From NCBI RefSeq assembly GCF_003112435.1, contig NZ_BDOQ01000008.1:1-64000 (forward strand): a DNA stretch of 64,000 nt, read 5' to 3'. The position numbers and the translations under genes are program-made. This DNA is from Novimethylophilus kurashikiensis (GTDB lineage Bacteria > Pseudomonadota > Gammaproteobacteria > Burkholderiales > Methylophilaceae). Under the pieces are notes generated by a model. The model had not been told where the DNA came from and did not search any database. It worked only from the letters and a program-made list of their open reading frames with translations. Below are positions 24,655 to 31,294 of this stretch, piece after piece (position 1 is the first letter of the stretch; every line of letters starts with the position of its first letter).

Positions 24655-25152
24655 ATGGCCGACCACGACCATGATGAAGATTGTGAATGCTGTCGCCTTG
24701 GGCCTGACGAATACCTTGAACAAGTAGAGGCCATAATCGAGCAATACGGGCTGGCTGTCATTCCTACTGGAACTGAATGTGCCGGTAGACCTGTCAAATT
24801 TTCCTACACGGTGGGGCTATCCTCTCAAGGAATGCCAGAATTGATTGTCTTCTCCATGCCGCCGGATATCTCCCAGCCTATCTTGAATCACGCTGCCAAC
24901 TTGTTGCGCAAGAATGCGCTTGCTTTCGACGAGCCGGTCCAGTTCAAGTTCTTGCCGCTCCCGCTCGTTTTCAAGAAGGTTCCGGCAGGGGCTGCTGAAG
25001 ATTTCATCTGCGTCGCCAATGTGCGTGCGGGAGAACCTCTTCCCGCGGTGCAGGTGGTCTGGTGTGATGCCGATGGTAACTTTCCTTGGCAAGCAGGCTT
25101 TGATGAGCGAGCAAAATTCGCCCAACCCTTACTGTTTGAGAGTATGCACTGA
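24655..25152 (+). CDS. DUF4262-like protein, 165 aa
   Basis: The pattern YGLAVIPTGTE, FSYTVGLSSQGMPELIVFSMP and ILNHAANLL fits the DUF4262 family of small soluble proteins of unknown function. The first 14 residues (ADHDHDEDCECC) are rich in His, Asp and Cys and could bind a metal. ATG 24655 has CGAGGATAG upstream. Its stop overlaps the start of the uracil-DNA glycosylase gene (TGATG), so the two are coupled. Confidence 0.65.
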   Translation: MADHDHDEDCECCRLGPDEYLEQVEAIIEQYGLAVIPTGTECAGRPVKFSYTVGLSSQGMPELIVFSMPPDISQPILNHAANLLRKNALAFDEPVQFKFLPLPLVFKKVPAGAAEDFICVANVRAGEPLPAVQVVWCDADGNFPWQAGFDERAKFAQPLLFESMH

Positions 25153-25775
25153 TGACGGTCGTTACCCACTGGCAAGATAAATCGTGCCAGCAATGCCCCA
25201 GCCTGGCTTCCTGTCGCACGCAAATCGTTGTCGCGTCCCCTTGTCGTGTCGGAGGGCTGCTTGCCATTGGCGAGGCCCCTGGCGCTGACGAGGATGTGCA
25301 AGGTGTTGGCTTTGTGGGTACGGCAGGTAAAACCTTGGACCGGCTGATGTTAGCGGAAGGGGTGTCTCGAGATGAGTATGGTCGAGCCAACATCTGCCGA
25401 TGCCGGCCACCTGAGAACAGGAAGCCCAGCTCGAGCGAAATCAAGGCCTGCATCCCGTACTTGGCCAACTTGCTTGAAACCTTCAAGCCGCGTGTTGTTC
25501 TAGCGGTCGGGGGAACCCCAACGGCTGTCTTGTCCGGGGCCGGTACGCTCTATTCGAAGCTGGAAGCGCGGAATTCAGATGGAGACTGGTCTGCGGCCAG
25601 GGAGGCCGGCTCCGCGCATCCTGGAATACAGGACGCATTGCGCAGCGTGGAGTTCCTGGTGCCGATGCCGCACACCAGCCCACTCGCCTTTAATCGCAAT
25701 GCGCCGTCAGGGGAAAAATGGGCCAATGTTGCAGCGCGCCAGGTTGCGCTTGCTGTGGCCCTTGCCAAAGGTTAG
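25152..25775 (+). CDS. Uracil-DNA glycosylase, family 4-like, 207 aa
   Basis: Visible motifs are LLAIGEAPGADEDVQGVGFV (water-activating motif region), GKTLDRL, NICRCRPPENRKPSS, VVLAVGGTPT and PHTSPLAFN, as in family 4/5 uracil-DNA glycosylases. Cys residues near the N-terminus (CQQC, SCR) and RC in RCRPPENR could hold the Fe-S cluster of family 4. It would remove uracil from DNA. It is coupled to the DUF4262-like gene. The spacing of cluster Cys residues is not fully typical, so the subfamily is uncertain. Confidence 0.78.
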   Translation: MTVVTHWQDKSCQQCPSLASCRTQIVVASPCRVGGLLAIGEAPGADEDVQGVGFVGTAGKTLDRLMLAEGVSRDEYGRANICRCRPPENRKPSSSEIKACIPYLANLLETFKPRVVLAVGGTPTAVLSGAGTLYSKLEARNSDGDWSAAREAGSAHPGIQDALRSVEFLVPMPHTSPLAFNRNAPSGEKWANVAARQVALAVALAKG

Positions 25776-26230
25776 TGGCGCGGTCTGTCGGTGGCGCGAT
25801 TCATGGCTTTAATTTGGTCGGCCATCTGCTCCACCGTCATCTCCTCGTCGCCTATCATTACCTTGGCGCCTGAGGGCTTCTCCTCAACATCGCCATCATC
25901 GGAGTTGTCGGCCGTTGCAGCCTGCTGCTGAGCGACAGGGACCGCAGGAGATTGCGAGACCTCCTGGTGCTTCTCCTGAGCCTGAATCCGGCTCTCCTGG
26001 TCAGCCTGCGCATTCTTCATGACCGCGAGGTCGGCGGACAATTCCTTCACGATAGCCTCGGTGTCATTAAGCCTCACACTCAATTCCTTGGCTTGCGTAA
26101 AAAGAATAAACACCCACGACCCCATTGAAATCATGACCCCGAGCGCGACCAGCATGCCTGCGGCGATAAGGACCCCCTTGGGTACTGGCCGCTTGGCTTG
26201 GGCTTCTGTTGCCGCCACCTCCGCGCTCAT
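25772..26230 (-). CDS. Single-pass membrane protein with coiled coil, 152 aa
   Basis: A hydrophobic helix (about 18-45) is followed by a heptad-rich region (about 48-90) and a low-complexity linker of Gln, Ala, Pro and acidic residues. The C-terminal 30 residues (GDEEMTVEQMADQIKAMN) look helical. The start overlaps the stop of the upstream gene by four bases (ATGA). Function is unknown; the design resembles a tethered adaptor. Confidence 0.6.
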   Translation of the reverse strand: MSAEVAATEAQAKRPVPKGVLIAAGMLVALGVMISMGSWVFILFTQAKELSVRLNDTEAIVKELSADLAVMKNAQADQESRIQAQEKHQEVSQSPAVPVAQQQAATADNSDDGDVEEKPSGAKVMIGDEEMTVEQMADQIKAMNRATDRPRH

Positions 26231-26613
26231 CGAACACCTCCATTGACTGCTCGACGACGAGCGCTGATACGGCTGTTGGTCTGTTTCGCCGGGCGAGCCG
26301 CCGCAATCGCTTCCTGTCCCTTCCAGGTCAGTACGAGATACGCCTTGCGCCCACGCTTATCCCGCTCCCATGCCACCAGTTCCTGCAACTCAAGGGGGAT
26401 AAGGTGCTCATTCAGTTGCTCGCGCAACTCCTTGGGAATCTTGCTCTGCGTGAGCCCATCCTCACCTGCAGAGGCAATCAACAGGAATAGGCGGACAGCT
26501 TCATCCGTCAGGCCATAGGCCTTGGTGCAACCGGACTTACCTTGCAGAATGCCAGTTGCGTCCAACATGCTCTCATCGACTAATGAGACGCGAACCCCAT
26601 CTTGGTGGGCCAT
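26227..26613 (-). CDS. Winged-helix-like protein, 128 aa
   Basis: The central part (about 36-105) has the secondary-structure pattern of a winged helix: DEAVRLFLLIASAGEDGLTQSKIPKEL, a recognition helix EHLIPLELQELVAW, then a basic wing DKRGRKAYLVLTWKG. The C-terminus is basic. It could be a DNA-binding regulator. It is the middle gene of a three-gene leftward operon with two membrane-associated proteins. Confidence 0.5.
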   Translation of the reverse strand: MAHQDGVRVSLVDESMLDATGILQGKSGCTKAYGLTDEAVRLFLLIASAGEDGLTQSKIPKELREQLNEHLIPLELQELVAWERDKRGRKAYLVLTWKGQEAIAAARPAKQTNSRISARRRAVNGGVR

Positions 26614-26637
26614 TTACTACTCCAGTGGTTGATGAAT

Positions 26638-27195
26638 TTAGTTACGGAACCCGCAGTTCTGCTGTAACCCACGCGCAACCAGACCGCTTTCGTGCTGGTC
26701 AACTTTGAACCAGGCCGCCGCCAGGCCAGGCTGGTTGGCTTTTACCTGCTCAGGGGTCTGGGGGTACTGCAGCGACATTGCGGAGAATTGGGAAACGGCA
26801 TTTAAGAGGTCGGGCGTTGCGCCGGCAAACACCCCGTCCAAAAGCGGAATGCGGCCGAACTGGAAGTCCAGCATCATGCGGGAAGGGATGGGCTGTCCAT
26901 TCAGCTGCGTTATTCGAATCGCAGGGGCTTCCCCAGTACGACAACCTACAGCAACGCGATACTGACCGTCAGCGGACATCAGCCATACTGCGTAGCCCGC
27001 CTCAGTCTTGGCTTCGGCCCATTTGGTGGGCAGCAGGGGTTGTTTGTCCTGCCCCGGGGCCTGCCCGGCAACACCCTGCTTATTGGAGCCCTTGTCCGGG
27101 AAGTACTGCGACAACTGGGGGAATAGGGTCACCACGGAATCCGACCAGTAGTAGGTCATCGGAACAATCGCCAGGATGAACAGAAAAATCCACAT
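26638..27195 (-). CDS. Membrane-anchored or secreted protein, 185 aa
   Basis: Residues 1-25 are hydrophobic and act as signal anchor; the rest should be periplasmic. It has two Cys residues (in VGCRTG and QNCGFRN) that could pair. It is not recognised. It begins a leftward operon of three genes. A hairpin with a minus-strand T tract lies in its leader (27235-27263). Confidence 0.55.
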   Translation of the reverse strand: MWIFLFILAIVPMTYYWSDSVVTLFPQLSQYFPDKGSNKQGVAGQAPGQDKQPLLPTKWAEAKTEAGYAVWLMSADGQYRVAVGCRTGEAPAIRITQLNGQPIPSRMMLDFQFGRIPLLDGVFAGATPDLLNAVSQFSAMSLQYPQTPEQVKANQPGLAAAWFKVDQHESGLVARGLQQNCGFRN

Positions 27196-27234
27196 AGCAG
27201 CCTTCAGTTACTCAGCAAGTAAATAAAAAGGCGC

Positions 27235-27263
27235 CATCAAGGACGTGAGTCGCATGATGGCGC
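27235..27263 (-). terminator. Hairpin with T tract in the leader of a leftward operon
   Basis: GCGCCATCA pairs with TGATGGCGC around an eleven-base loop; on the minus strand CTTTTTATTT follows. No leftward gene lies upstream, so it may act as an attenuator for the gene at 26638-27195 or end a short antisense RNA. The region 27264-27487 holds only promoters and leaders. Confidence 0.5.
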
Positions 27264-27388
27264 AAAACCGAAAATTCGTTCCAACCAATGAGAGATGCAC
27301 GGCGGCAAGCCAGGTAAGGCTGATAGATGTCAGTGCAGATACCACTCATTCACAGTGCCCGAGGGCATTAATTTGTCGGATATCGTAG

Positions 27389-27407
27389 TATAGTAAGAAA
27401 TGCTATA
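27389..27407. promoter_or_regulatory. Second copy of the 19-bp operator-like sequence
   Basis: TATAGTAAGAAATGCTATA matches the perfect palindrome at 22037-22055 in 16 of 19 positions and overlaps a TATAAT at 27406-27411. It may be a shared operator. Confidence 0.45.
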
Positions 27408-27442
27408 TAATGTAACGTCCGCATAATTAAGAGTGCGCGCCG

Positions 27443-27451
27443 GCGCTATAC
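27443..27451 (+). promoter_or_regulatory. GCGCTATAC element (plus-strand example)
   Basis: GCGCTATAC stands 36 bases before the ATG at 27488, followed by a leader with TCAGGAGGAAAC. It has the same orientation relative to its gene as the other copies of this element and no visible -35 partner. Confidence 0.5.
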
Positions 27452-27487
27452 CTCCACAGGTATCTTAATTTTTATTCAGGAGGAAAC

Positions 27488-28018
27488 ATGACAACAGAAG
27501 TTAATGTCGCCGATGTCCAGGAGCGCTTCGGCAAGGTGATGGCAGCGCGCAAGACTGCCAATGAGCTGATAGGGCTCTTTGACCGTATTGTCGATAGCAC
27601 GAAGTTTAGTCAGGATGAGAAGCCTTATTGCTTCGGCTACCTGCTTCAGCGTGCTGCCCAGACGGTACCGGCCAAGGACGCCAGCTCATTACTGGCCGCC
27701 ATTCGACGTACGGAGGCTATGCCGGAAATGCGAAAGGCATTCAGTTATGACGACGCAGAGCGAATTTCTGCTGCAATCGTGCGCCGGATGCTCACCAGTG
27801 TTCCGTTGGAGCAGGAGCCGCTTAATCGCATGCTTGATGCACTCGAGCGCGCCAAGGTCACCTTGGATAGCGGCAACTGCATGAGTCTGGCGGTATTGGC
27901 CGAAATGGAGTTCGACACGTTGGAGCGAATTGCCGTGCTAACGGATTACGCTTACGACCCGAAGACTGACCCGCTGTTGAATTCTGAAGGGGTCGTCACC
28001 AATGAGGCTTTATTCTAG
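27488..28018 (+). CDS. Paralogue of the C-terminal domain of the Sak3-type protein, 176 aa
   Basis: The protein is alpha-helical and soluble. Its residues about 8-155 align with the last 140 residues of the annealing protein at 51383-52921: both have VAD near the start, RF, LF, then (S/T)x(D/E)EKPxCFGxL, followed by similar helix spacing. A leader with AGGAGGAAAC gives a strong start. It may be a free-standing interaction module related to the recombination system. A short gene follows six bases after the stop. Confidence 0.6.
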   Translation: MTTEVNVADVQERFGKVMAARKTANELIGLFDRIVDSTKFSQDEKPYCFGYLLQRAAQTVPAKDASSLLAAIRRTEAMPEMRKAFSYDDAERISAAIVRRMLTSVPLEQEPLNRMLDALERAKVTLDSGNCMSLAVLAEMEFDTLERIAVLTDYAYDPKTDPLLNSEGVVTNEALF

Positions 28019-28024
28019 GAGAGC

Positions 28025-28183
28025 ATGATGTGGACAATTTCGTATAAAGGCCTGTACATCCATGGCTACTGTGACAAGGATGTATGTCGAGTAACCGCCG
28101 CGGATGGCATGAGTATCGCCAGAAATTGCAAGTCATTGCATGCGGCCAAACTTGCTGCCACCAAACACCTTAAATCGGTATAA
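28025..28183 (+). CDS. Small protein, 52 aa
   Basis: A 52-codon frame with GGAG before tandem ATG codons (28025 and 28028) starts six bases after the previous stop and ends just before a terminator. The peptide contains three Cys residues and a basic C-terminal helix (AAKLAATKHLK). Position and ribosome site make it a probable second gene of the operon. Function is unknown. Confidence 0.55.
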   Translation: MMWTISYKGLYIHGYCDKDVCRVTAADGMSIARNCKSLHAAKLAATKHLKSV

Positions 28184-28188
28184 CCTCT

Positions 28189-28219
28189 AACTGCCAGCCC
28201 ATTTGGACTGGCAGTTTTT
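28189..28219 (+). terminator. Rho-independent terminator
   Basis: AACTGCCAG pairs with CTGGCAGTT and TTT follows. It closes the two-gene operon starting at 27488. Confidence 0.85.
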
Positions 28220-28254
28220 ACGCACAGGCTGTGCACAGATTTTGTGTGAAACCT

Positions 28255-28263
28255 TGTGGATAA
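28255..28263 (-). promoter_or_regulatory. Perfect DnaA box
   Basis: TTATCCACA is present on the minus strand (TGTGGATAA on the plus strand) in a short intergenic region. One box alone is weak evidence of an origin. Confidence 0.35.
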
Positions 28264-28343
28264 CTCTTCCAACTTCAAGAATTCGTTTGAAAAGTTTTGC
28301 TTGCCTAAAAAATACTCAGCCCACTGCGGGATTGGCTAACCAC

Positions 28344-28371
28344 TTGACAATTAACTAAAAATATGTATAAT
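28344..28371 (+). promoter_or_regulatory. Sigma-70 promoter with extended -10
   Basis: TTGACA (28344-28349), a 16-base spacer and TATAAT (28366-28371), with TG before the -10, stand 26 bases before the ATG at 28398. Confidence 0.8.
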
Positions 28372-28397
28372 AAAAAGCAATCATTTGGAGTTAAACG

Positions 28398-28850
28398 ATG
28401 GCTGAAAAGCTAACGGAATCGCAAAAGGCGCTAAACAAGGAAGCAACTCGATTGCGCAATAAAGCCTATAACGCGCGTAAGGCTGCTTTTTATGCCGCGG
28501 TTGATGCCGCAGAGCAGACCATCAGGGATGGCGCGTTGGGTGCGGCCTCGGATTCATCAAGCAAGGCGTTGGATGCGGCAATCACCCAGCGCAATGCTGC
28601 CTTGGCTGAAATTCGTGCTCAAATTGAGGTGCTGACCGCAAAGCTTGCTGAAACTGAGGCCGCGTATTCTCCAGTCCTTAGCGAGTTGAGGGCGGTGCGC
28701 GATGACGCCTACACAAAGTTGCGCGCCGCTGAACGCGAGGTTAGGCAGAAGATTGAGCAGGACTATGCGGATGTAGCCGACTGCAACAGCGCTACGCAAT
28801 GGAAGGATTTCGAGGAGTTCTTGCCTGATGTTGCGGGGAAGACCGAATGA
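28398..28850 (+). CDS. Coiled-coil protein, 150 aa
   Basis: The whole protein is charged and helical, rich in Ala, Glu, Lys and Arg with heptad spacing over about 60-125. There is no signal peptide. TTTGGAG precedes the ATG. Its stop overlaps the next start by four bases (ATGA). Function is unknown; a structural or DNA-associated role is possible. Confidence 0.6.
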   Translation: MAEKLTESQKALNKEATRLRNKAYNARKAAFYAAVDAAEQTIRDGALGAASDSSSKALDAAITQRNAALAEIRAQIEVLTAKLAETEAAYSPVLSELRAVRDDAYTKLRAAEREVRQKIEQDYADVADCNSATQWKDFEEFLPDVAGKTE

Positions 28851-29095
28851 GCCACAGCATTGTCGTCTCGCCGGCAGAGCAGCACTGGAAAGCGCCAGGT
28901 GCTACACCGGCCACGGTCGGGGAATACCTTGCCGCCCTGGAGCCCGCGTCAGCGGACCCGGGCAATCGGCGCTGGTGGAACGGTAAATCTTGGTCCAAGC
29001 CCTATAATGTGTGTTGGCCTGAAGAATTAAAGGCGCAAGCGCGCGCGGAGCTGGATGACTTCTTCCCCTACTGGGTAGATGCTCGGTTGGACTGA
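28847..29095 (+). CDS. Hypothetical protein, 82 aa
   Basis: This small soluble protein is unrecognised and has several Trp residues (RRWWNGKSWSK). It is translationally coupled to the coiled-coil gene before it and followed by a strong terminator. Confidence 0.55.
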   Translation: MSHSIVVSPAEQHWKAPGATPATVGEYLAALEPASADPGNRRWWNGKSWSKPYNVCWPEELKAQARAELDDFFPYWVDARLD

Positions 29096-29105
29096 GCAGA
29101 CAAAC

Positions 29106-29134
29106 AAAAAAGGCCGGGAATTCCGGCCTTTTTT
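29106..29134. terminator. Bidirectional terminator
   Basis: GGCCGGGAATTCCGGCC is a perfect palindrome with A6 on one side and T6 on the other. It separates the rightward pair of genes from the leftward subtilase. Confidence 0.9.
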
Positions 29135-29144
29135 GTTGCTGCGT

Positions 29145-31190
29145 TTAGTGGTGAACAGCCATGGAGCCGATGAGATTCAGCGCCACCGCACCGCAAACCA
29201 CATCCTGAACTGCCTGGCTGGACGTTACGCCATGCCCATAGGAGAGCAGGTCGGCGCATTCTGCGGCGACGAGCGGGGAAGCCATTGAGGTTCCACCCCA
29301 CACCCCAAGGGCGCCGTGCAGGTCATAGCCGAGCACATTATTGCCAGGAGCTTCAACGAAGTTGTACCCCGTTGTGCTACCCGTGTGGTTGCTGAATGAG
29401 GCCGAGGACAGGCCGGTGCTGGTTTGCTGGTCGGCCCCGACCGCGATGCAGTTGGTGATGGTCTGGGCATACCCCGCTGGATAATCAGGCGTGTTGCTGC
29501 CTTCATTTCCGGCGGCCATGCAGACAATCACGTTATGCGCCGATGCATACTGCAGCGCTTGCTGAAGAATGGCGTCAGGGCTGCTCGCGCCGAGCGACAG
29601 GTTGATGACGTTGGCGCCGTGGTTGACCGCGTAGTTAATAGCGGAGGCAATATCTGTATCCGAGCCGTTGCCGGCAGCGTCCAGCGCCTTCAGAACCATC
29701 AGGGTGGAATCGTAGGCGCCGCCCACGACACCATTCCCGGTATCAGCCGCGACCATTTCGCCTGCGGTGAAGGTGCCGTGGCCATTATCGTCCTGCACAT
29801 TGGCGCTATTGTTGACGAAATTCCAGCTGTACTGGCTCAGGTGCTGGGTCAGCGCCGGATTGGTCAGGTCGATGCCGGTGTCGATGTCCGCAATAACCAC
29901 GCCTTTACCCGTCATGCCATTCGCCCAGGCGTCCTGGAACTTCGGGGTGGTCACACTCCAGTCCAGATTGGTCGGGGTTGCGGCGGCCTGATGCACGGTA
30001 CCGGTCACCAGATTCACAGCATTCAAGACATTGACTTCACCATAGCCAGAGGTTGTATCCCAGGCGCCAGGCACCGGGAAGGGAGTAGGTGATGTAGCCG
30101 GAGTCGTAGCCACTGGCGCCGTCACCACATGATTTAGGGTGCCATCGGCGTTGAAGTAGTCCGTCTCGAGCAGCGTGCCGGAGCCGTCGTACTTAGTCTC
30201 CGTGGTAAGTACGTTATTGACGTACCCAAACACATCATTTTCGAACACCGTCTGGCCGTGATAGTGCGTTTCAGTCGCCACCTTGTGGGCGGCGGTGTAG
30301 GTGAAGGTGTCGGTTTCAGTAATGGAGGTGCCGTCAGAGGAATACACATCCACCGATTGAGCAAGGCCCAAGCCGTTGTTGTATTGAACCTGGGCCAGTG
30401 TGCCGTGATTGTAGGTATCCACCTCAAGCGCGACGTGCCCTGGTCGGCCGGAATAGGTCGTCACAGACGCGAGCGTATTGTCTGCGTTATAGATGGAGGC
30501 CTTGGCCACTTGGCCATGCATGAGCACATCGGTTTCCAGCAGATTTCCTGCCGCGTCATAGCGATTTTCAAGAGCGCTATCCCGGGGCATGGTGGCGAGA
30601 TAGGAAAACTTATCTACCTCCGTCACGCGACCGGTACTGTCCGCAATCACCGCCTGCGTCAGCACAAGTCGATTACCTGCGGGAGAATAGGTGTCGGTCT
30701 CTGTGCCACCGCTTGCGGTCGGCTTGATAGCGGTCACCCCGGTCAGGGTCGTGCCGGTGTAGCTGAAGGCGTCCTGCTCGACGATGGTCTTGCCATCAGG
30801 GCCATACAGGGTCGCCGTCTGCTCCAGGCCATTCGTGCCGTAGGTCAGCACATCACGAAGGCCGCCATTGCGCAGGTTGTAGTCCGTTTGGGTGATGCCT
30901 TGCGCGGATATCGCCACCGTTTTTGCGAGCGCGCCGTTGGCATAGAAATCACGCTCGATAAGCGTGCCATCCGGAGCGTAGCGGTCAAGCTCGGTTAACA
31001 CTCCGCGGGAATATTGAAACCGGTCTTGCTCCTTAACGTGCCCATCGGCACCGAACTTCGTAATCGAAGAAAGAAGCCCATTGGAGCCATAGGTGGCATG
31101 CTCCTGGACGTGGACGTTGTCAACTGAATAGGTATCAACCTGCAGCTGATGATTTTGTACATACTTCACTACTTTTTGTTTGGCCGTCAT
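29145..31190 (-). CDS. Subtilisin-like serine protease (S8) with N-terminal repeats, 681 aa
   Basis: The C-terminal 300 residues are a subtilase with the full triad: Asp in VIADIDTGID (about 433), His in DDNGHGTFTAG (about 469) and Ser in GGTSMASPL (about 632). The oxyanion Asn lies in AAGNEGSN. The first 360 residues are about 15 degenerate units of the type YxxDGTLxETDxF, resembling RHS/YD-like repeats. No signal peptide is visible, so export would need type I or another route. ATG 31190 has GAGAGG upstream. A CGCCTATAC element lies 41 bases before the start. Confidence 0.85.
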   Translation of the reverse strand: MTAKQKVVKYVQNHQLQVDTYSVDNVHVQEHATYGSNGLLSSITKFGADGHVKEQDRFQYSRGVLTELDRYAPDGTLIERDFYANGALAKTVAISAQGITQTDYNLRNGGLRDVLTYGTNGLEQTATLYGPDGKTIVEQDAFSYTGTTLTGVTAIKPTASGGTETDTYSPAGNRLVLTQAVIADSTGRVTEVDKFSYLATMPRDSALENRYDAAGNLLETDVLMHGQVAKASIYNADNTLASVTTYSGRPGHVALEVDTYNHGTLAQVQYNNGLGLAQSVDVYSSDGTSITETDTFTYTAAHKVATETHYHGQTVFENDVFGYVNNVLTTETKYDGSGTLLETDYFNADGTLNHVVTAPVATTPATSPTPFPVPGAWDTTSGYGEVNVLNAVNLVTGTVHQAAATPTNLDWSVTTPKFQDAWANGMTGKGVVIADIDTGIDLTNPALTQHLSQYSWNFVNNSANVQDDNGHGTFTAGEMVAADTGNGVVGGAYDSTLMVLKALDAAGNGSDTDIASAINYAVNHGANVINLSLGASSPDAILQQALQYASAHNVIVCMAAGNEGSNTPDYPAGYAQTITNCIAVGADQQTSTGLSSASFSNHTGSTTGYNFVEAPGNNVLGYDLHGALGVWGGTSMASPLVAAECADLLSYGHGVTSSQAVQDVVCGAVALNLIGSMAVHH

Positions 31191-31241
31191 AGGCACCTCT
31201 CAAAATCAGCGGGGAGTTCCCCCAATGCCCCGTATAGGCGT

Positions 31242-31276
31242 AAAAATGGCGCCGCTCCCTTGGTGGAGAGGCGCCA
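31242..31276 (-). terminator. Terminator of the EAL gene
   Basis: GGCGCC arms with an internal CTCTCCACC/GGGAGCGG stem pair on the minus strand, followed by ATTTTTA. The CGCCTATAC element of the subtilase leader follows directly. Confidence 0.7.
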
Positions 31277-31294
31277 GATTGATAGCCGCGATAC

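Noticed and set aside
29424-30998. Long plus-strand frames of 222 and 246 codons opposite the subtilase
   Set aside because: They are shadows of the repetitive protease gene; the opposite strand has a complete catalytic triad and a good start site.
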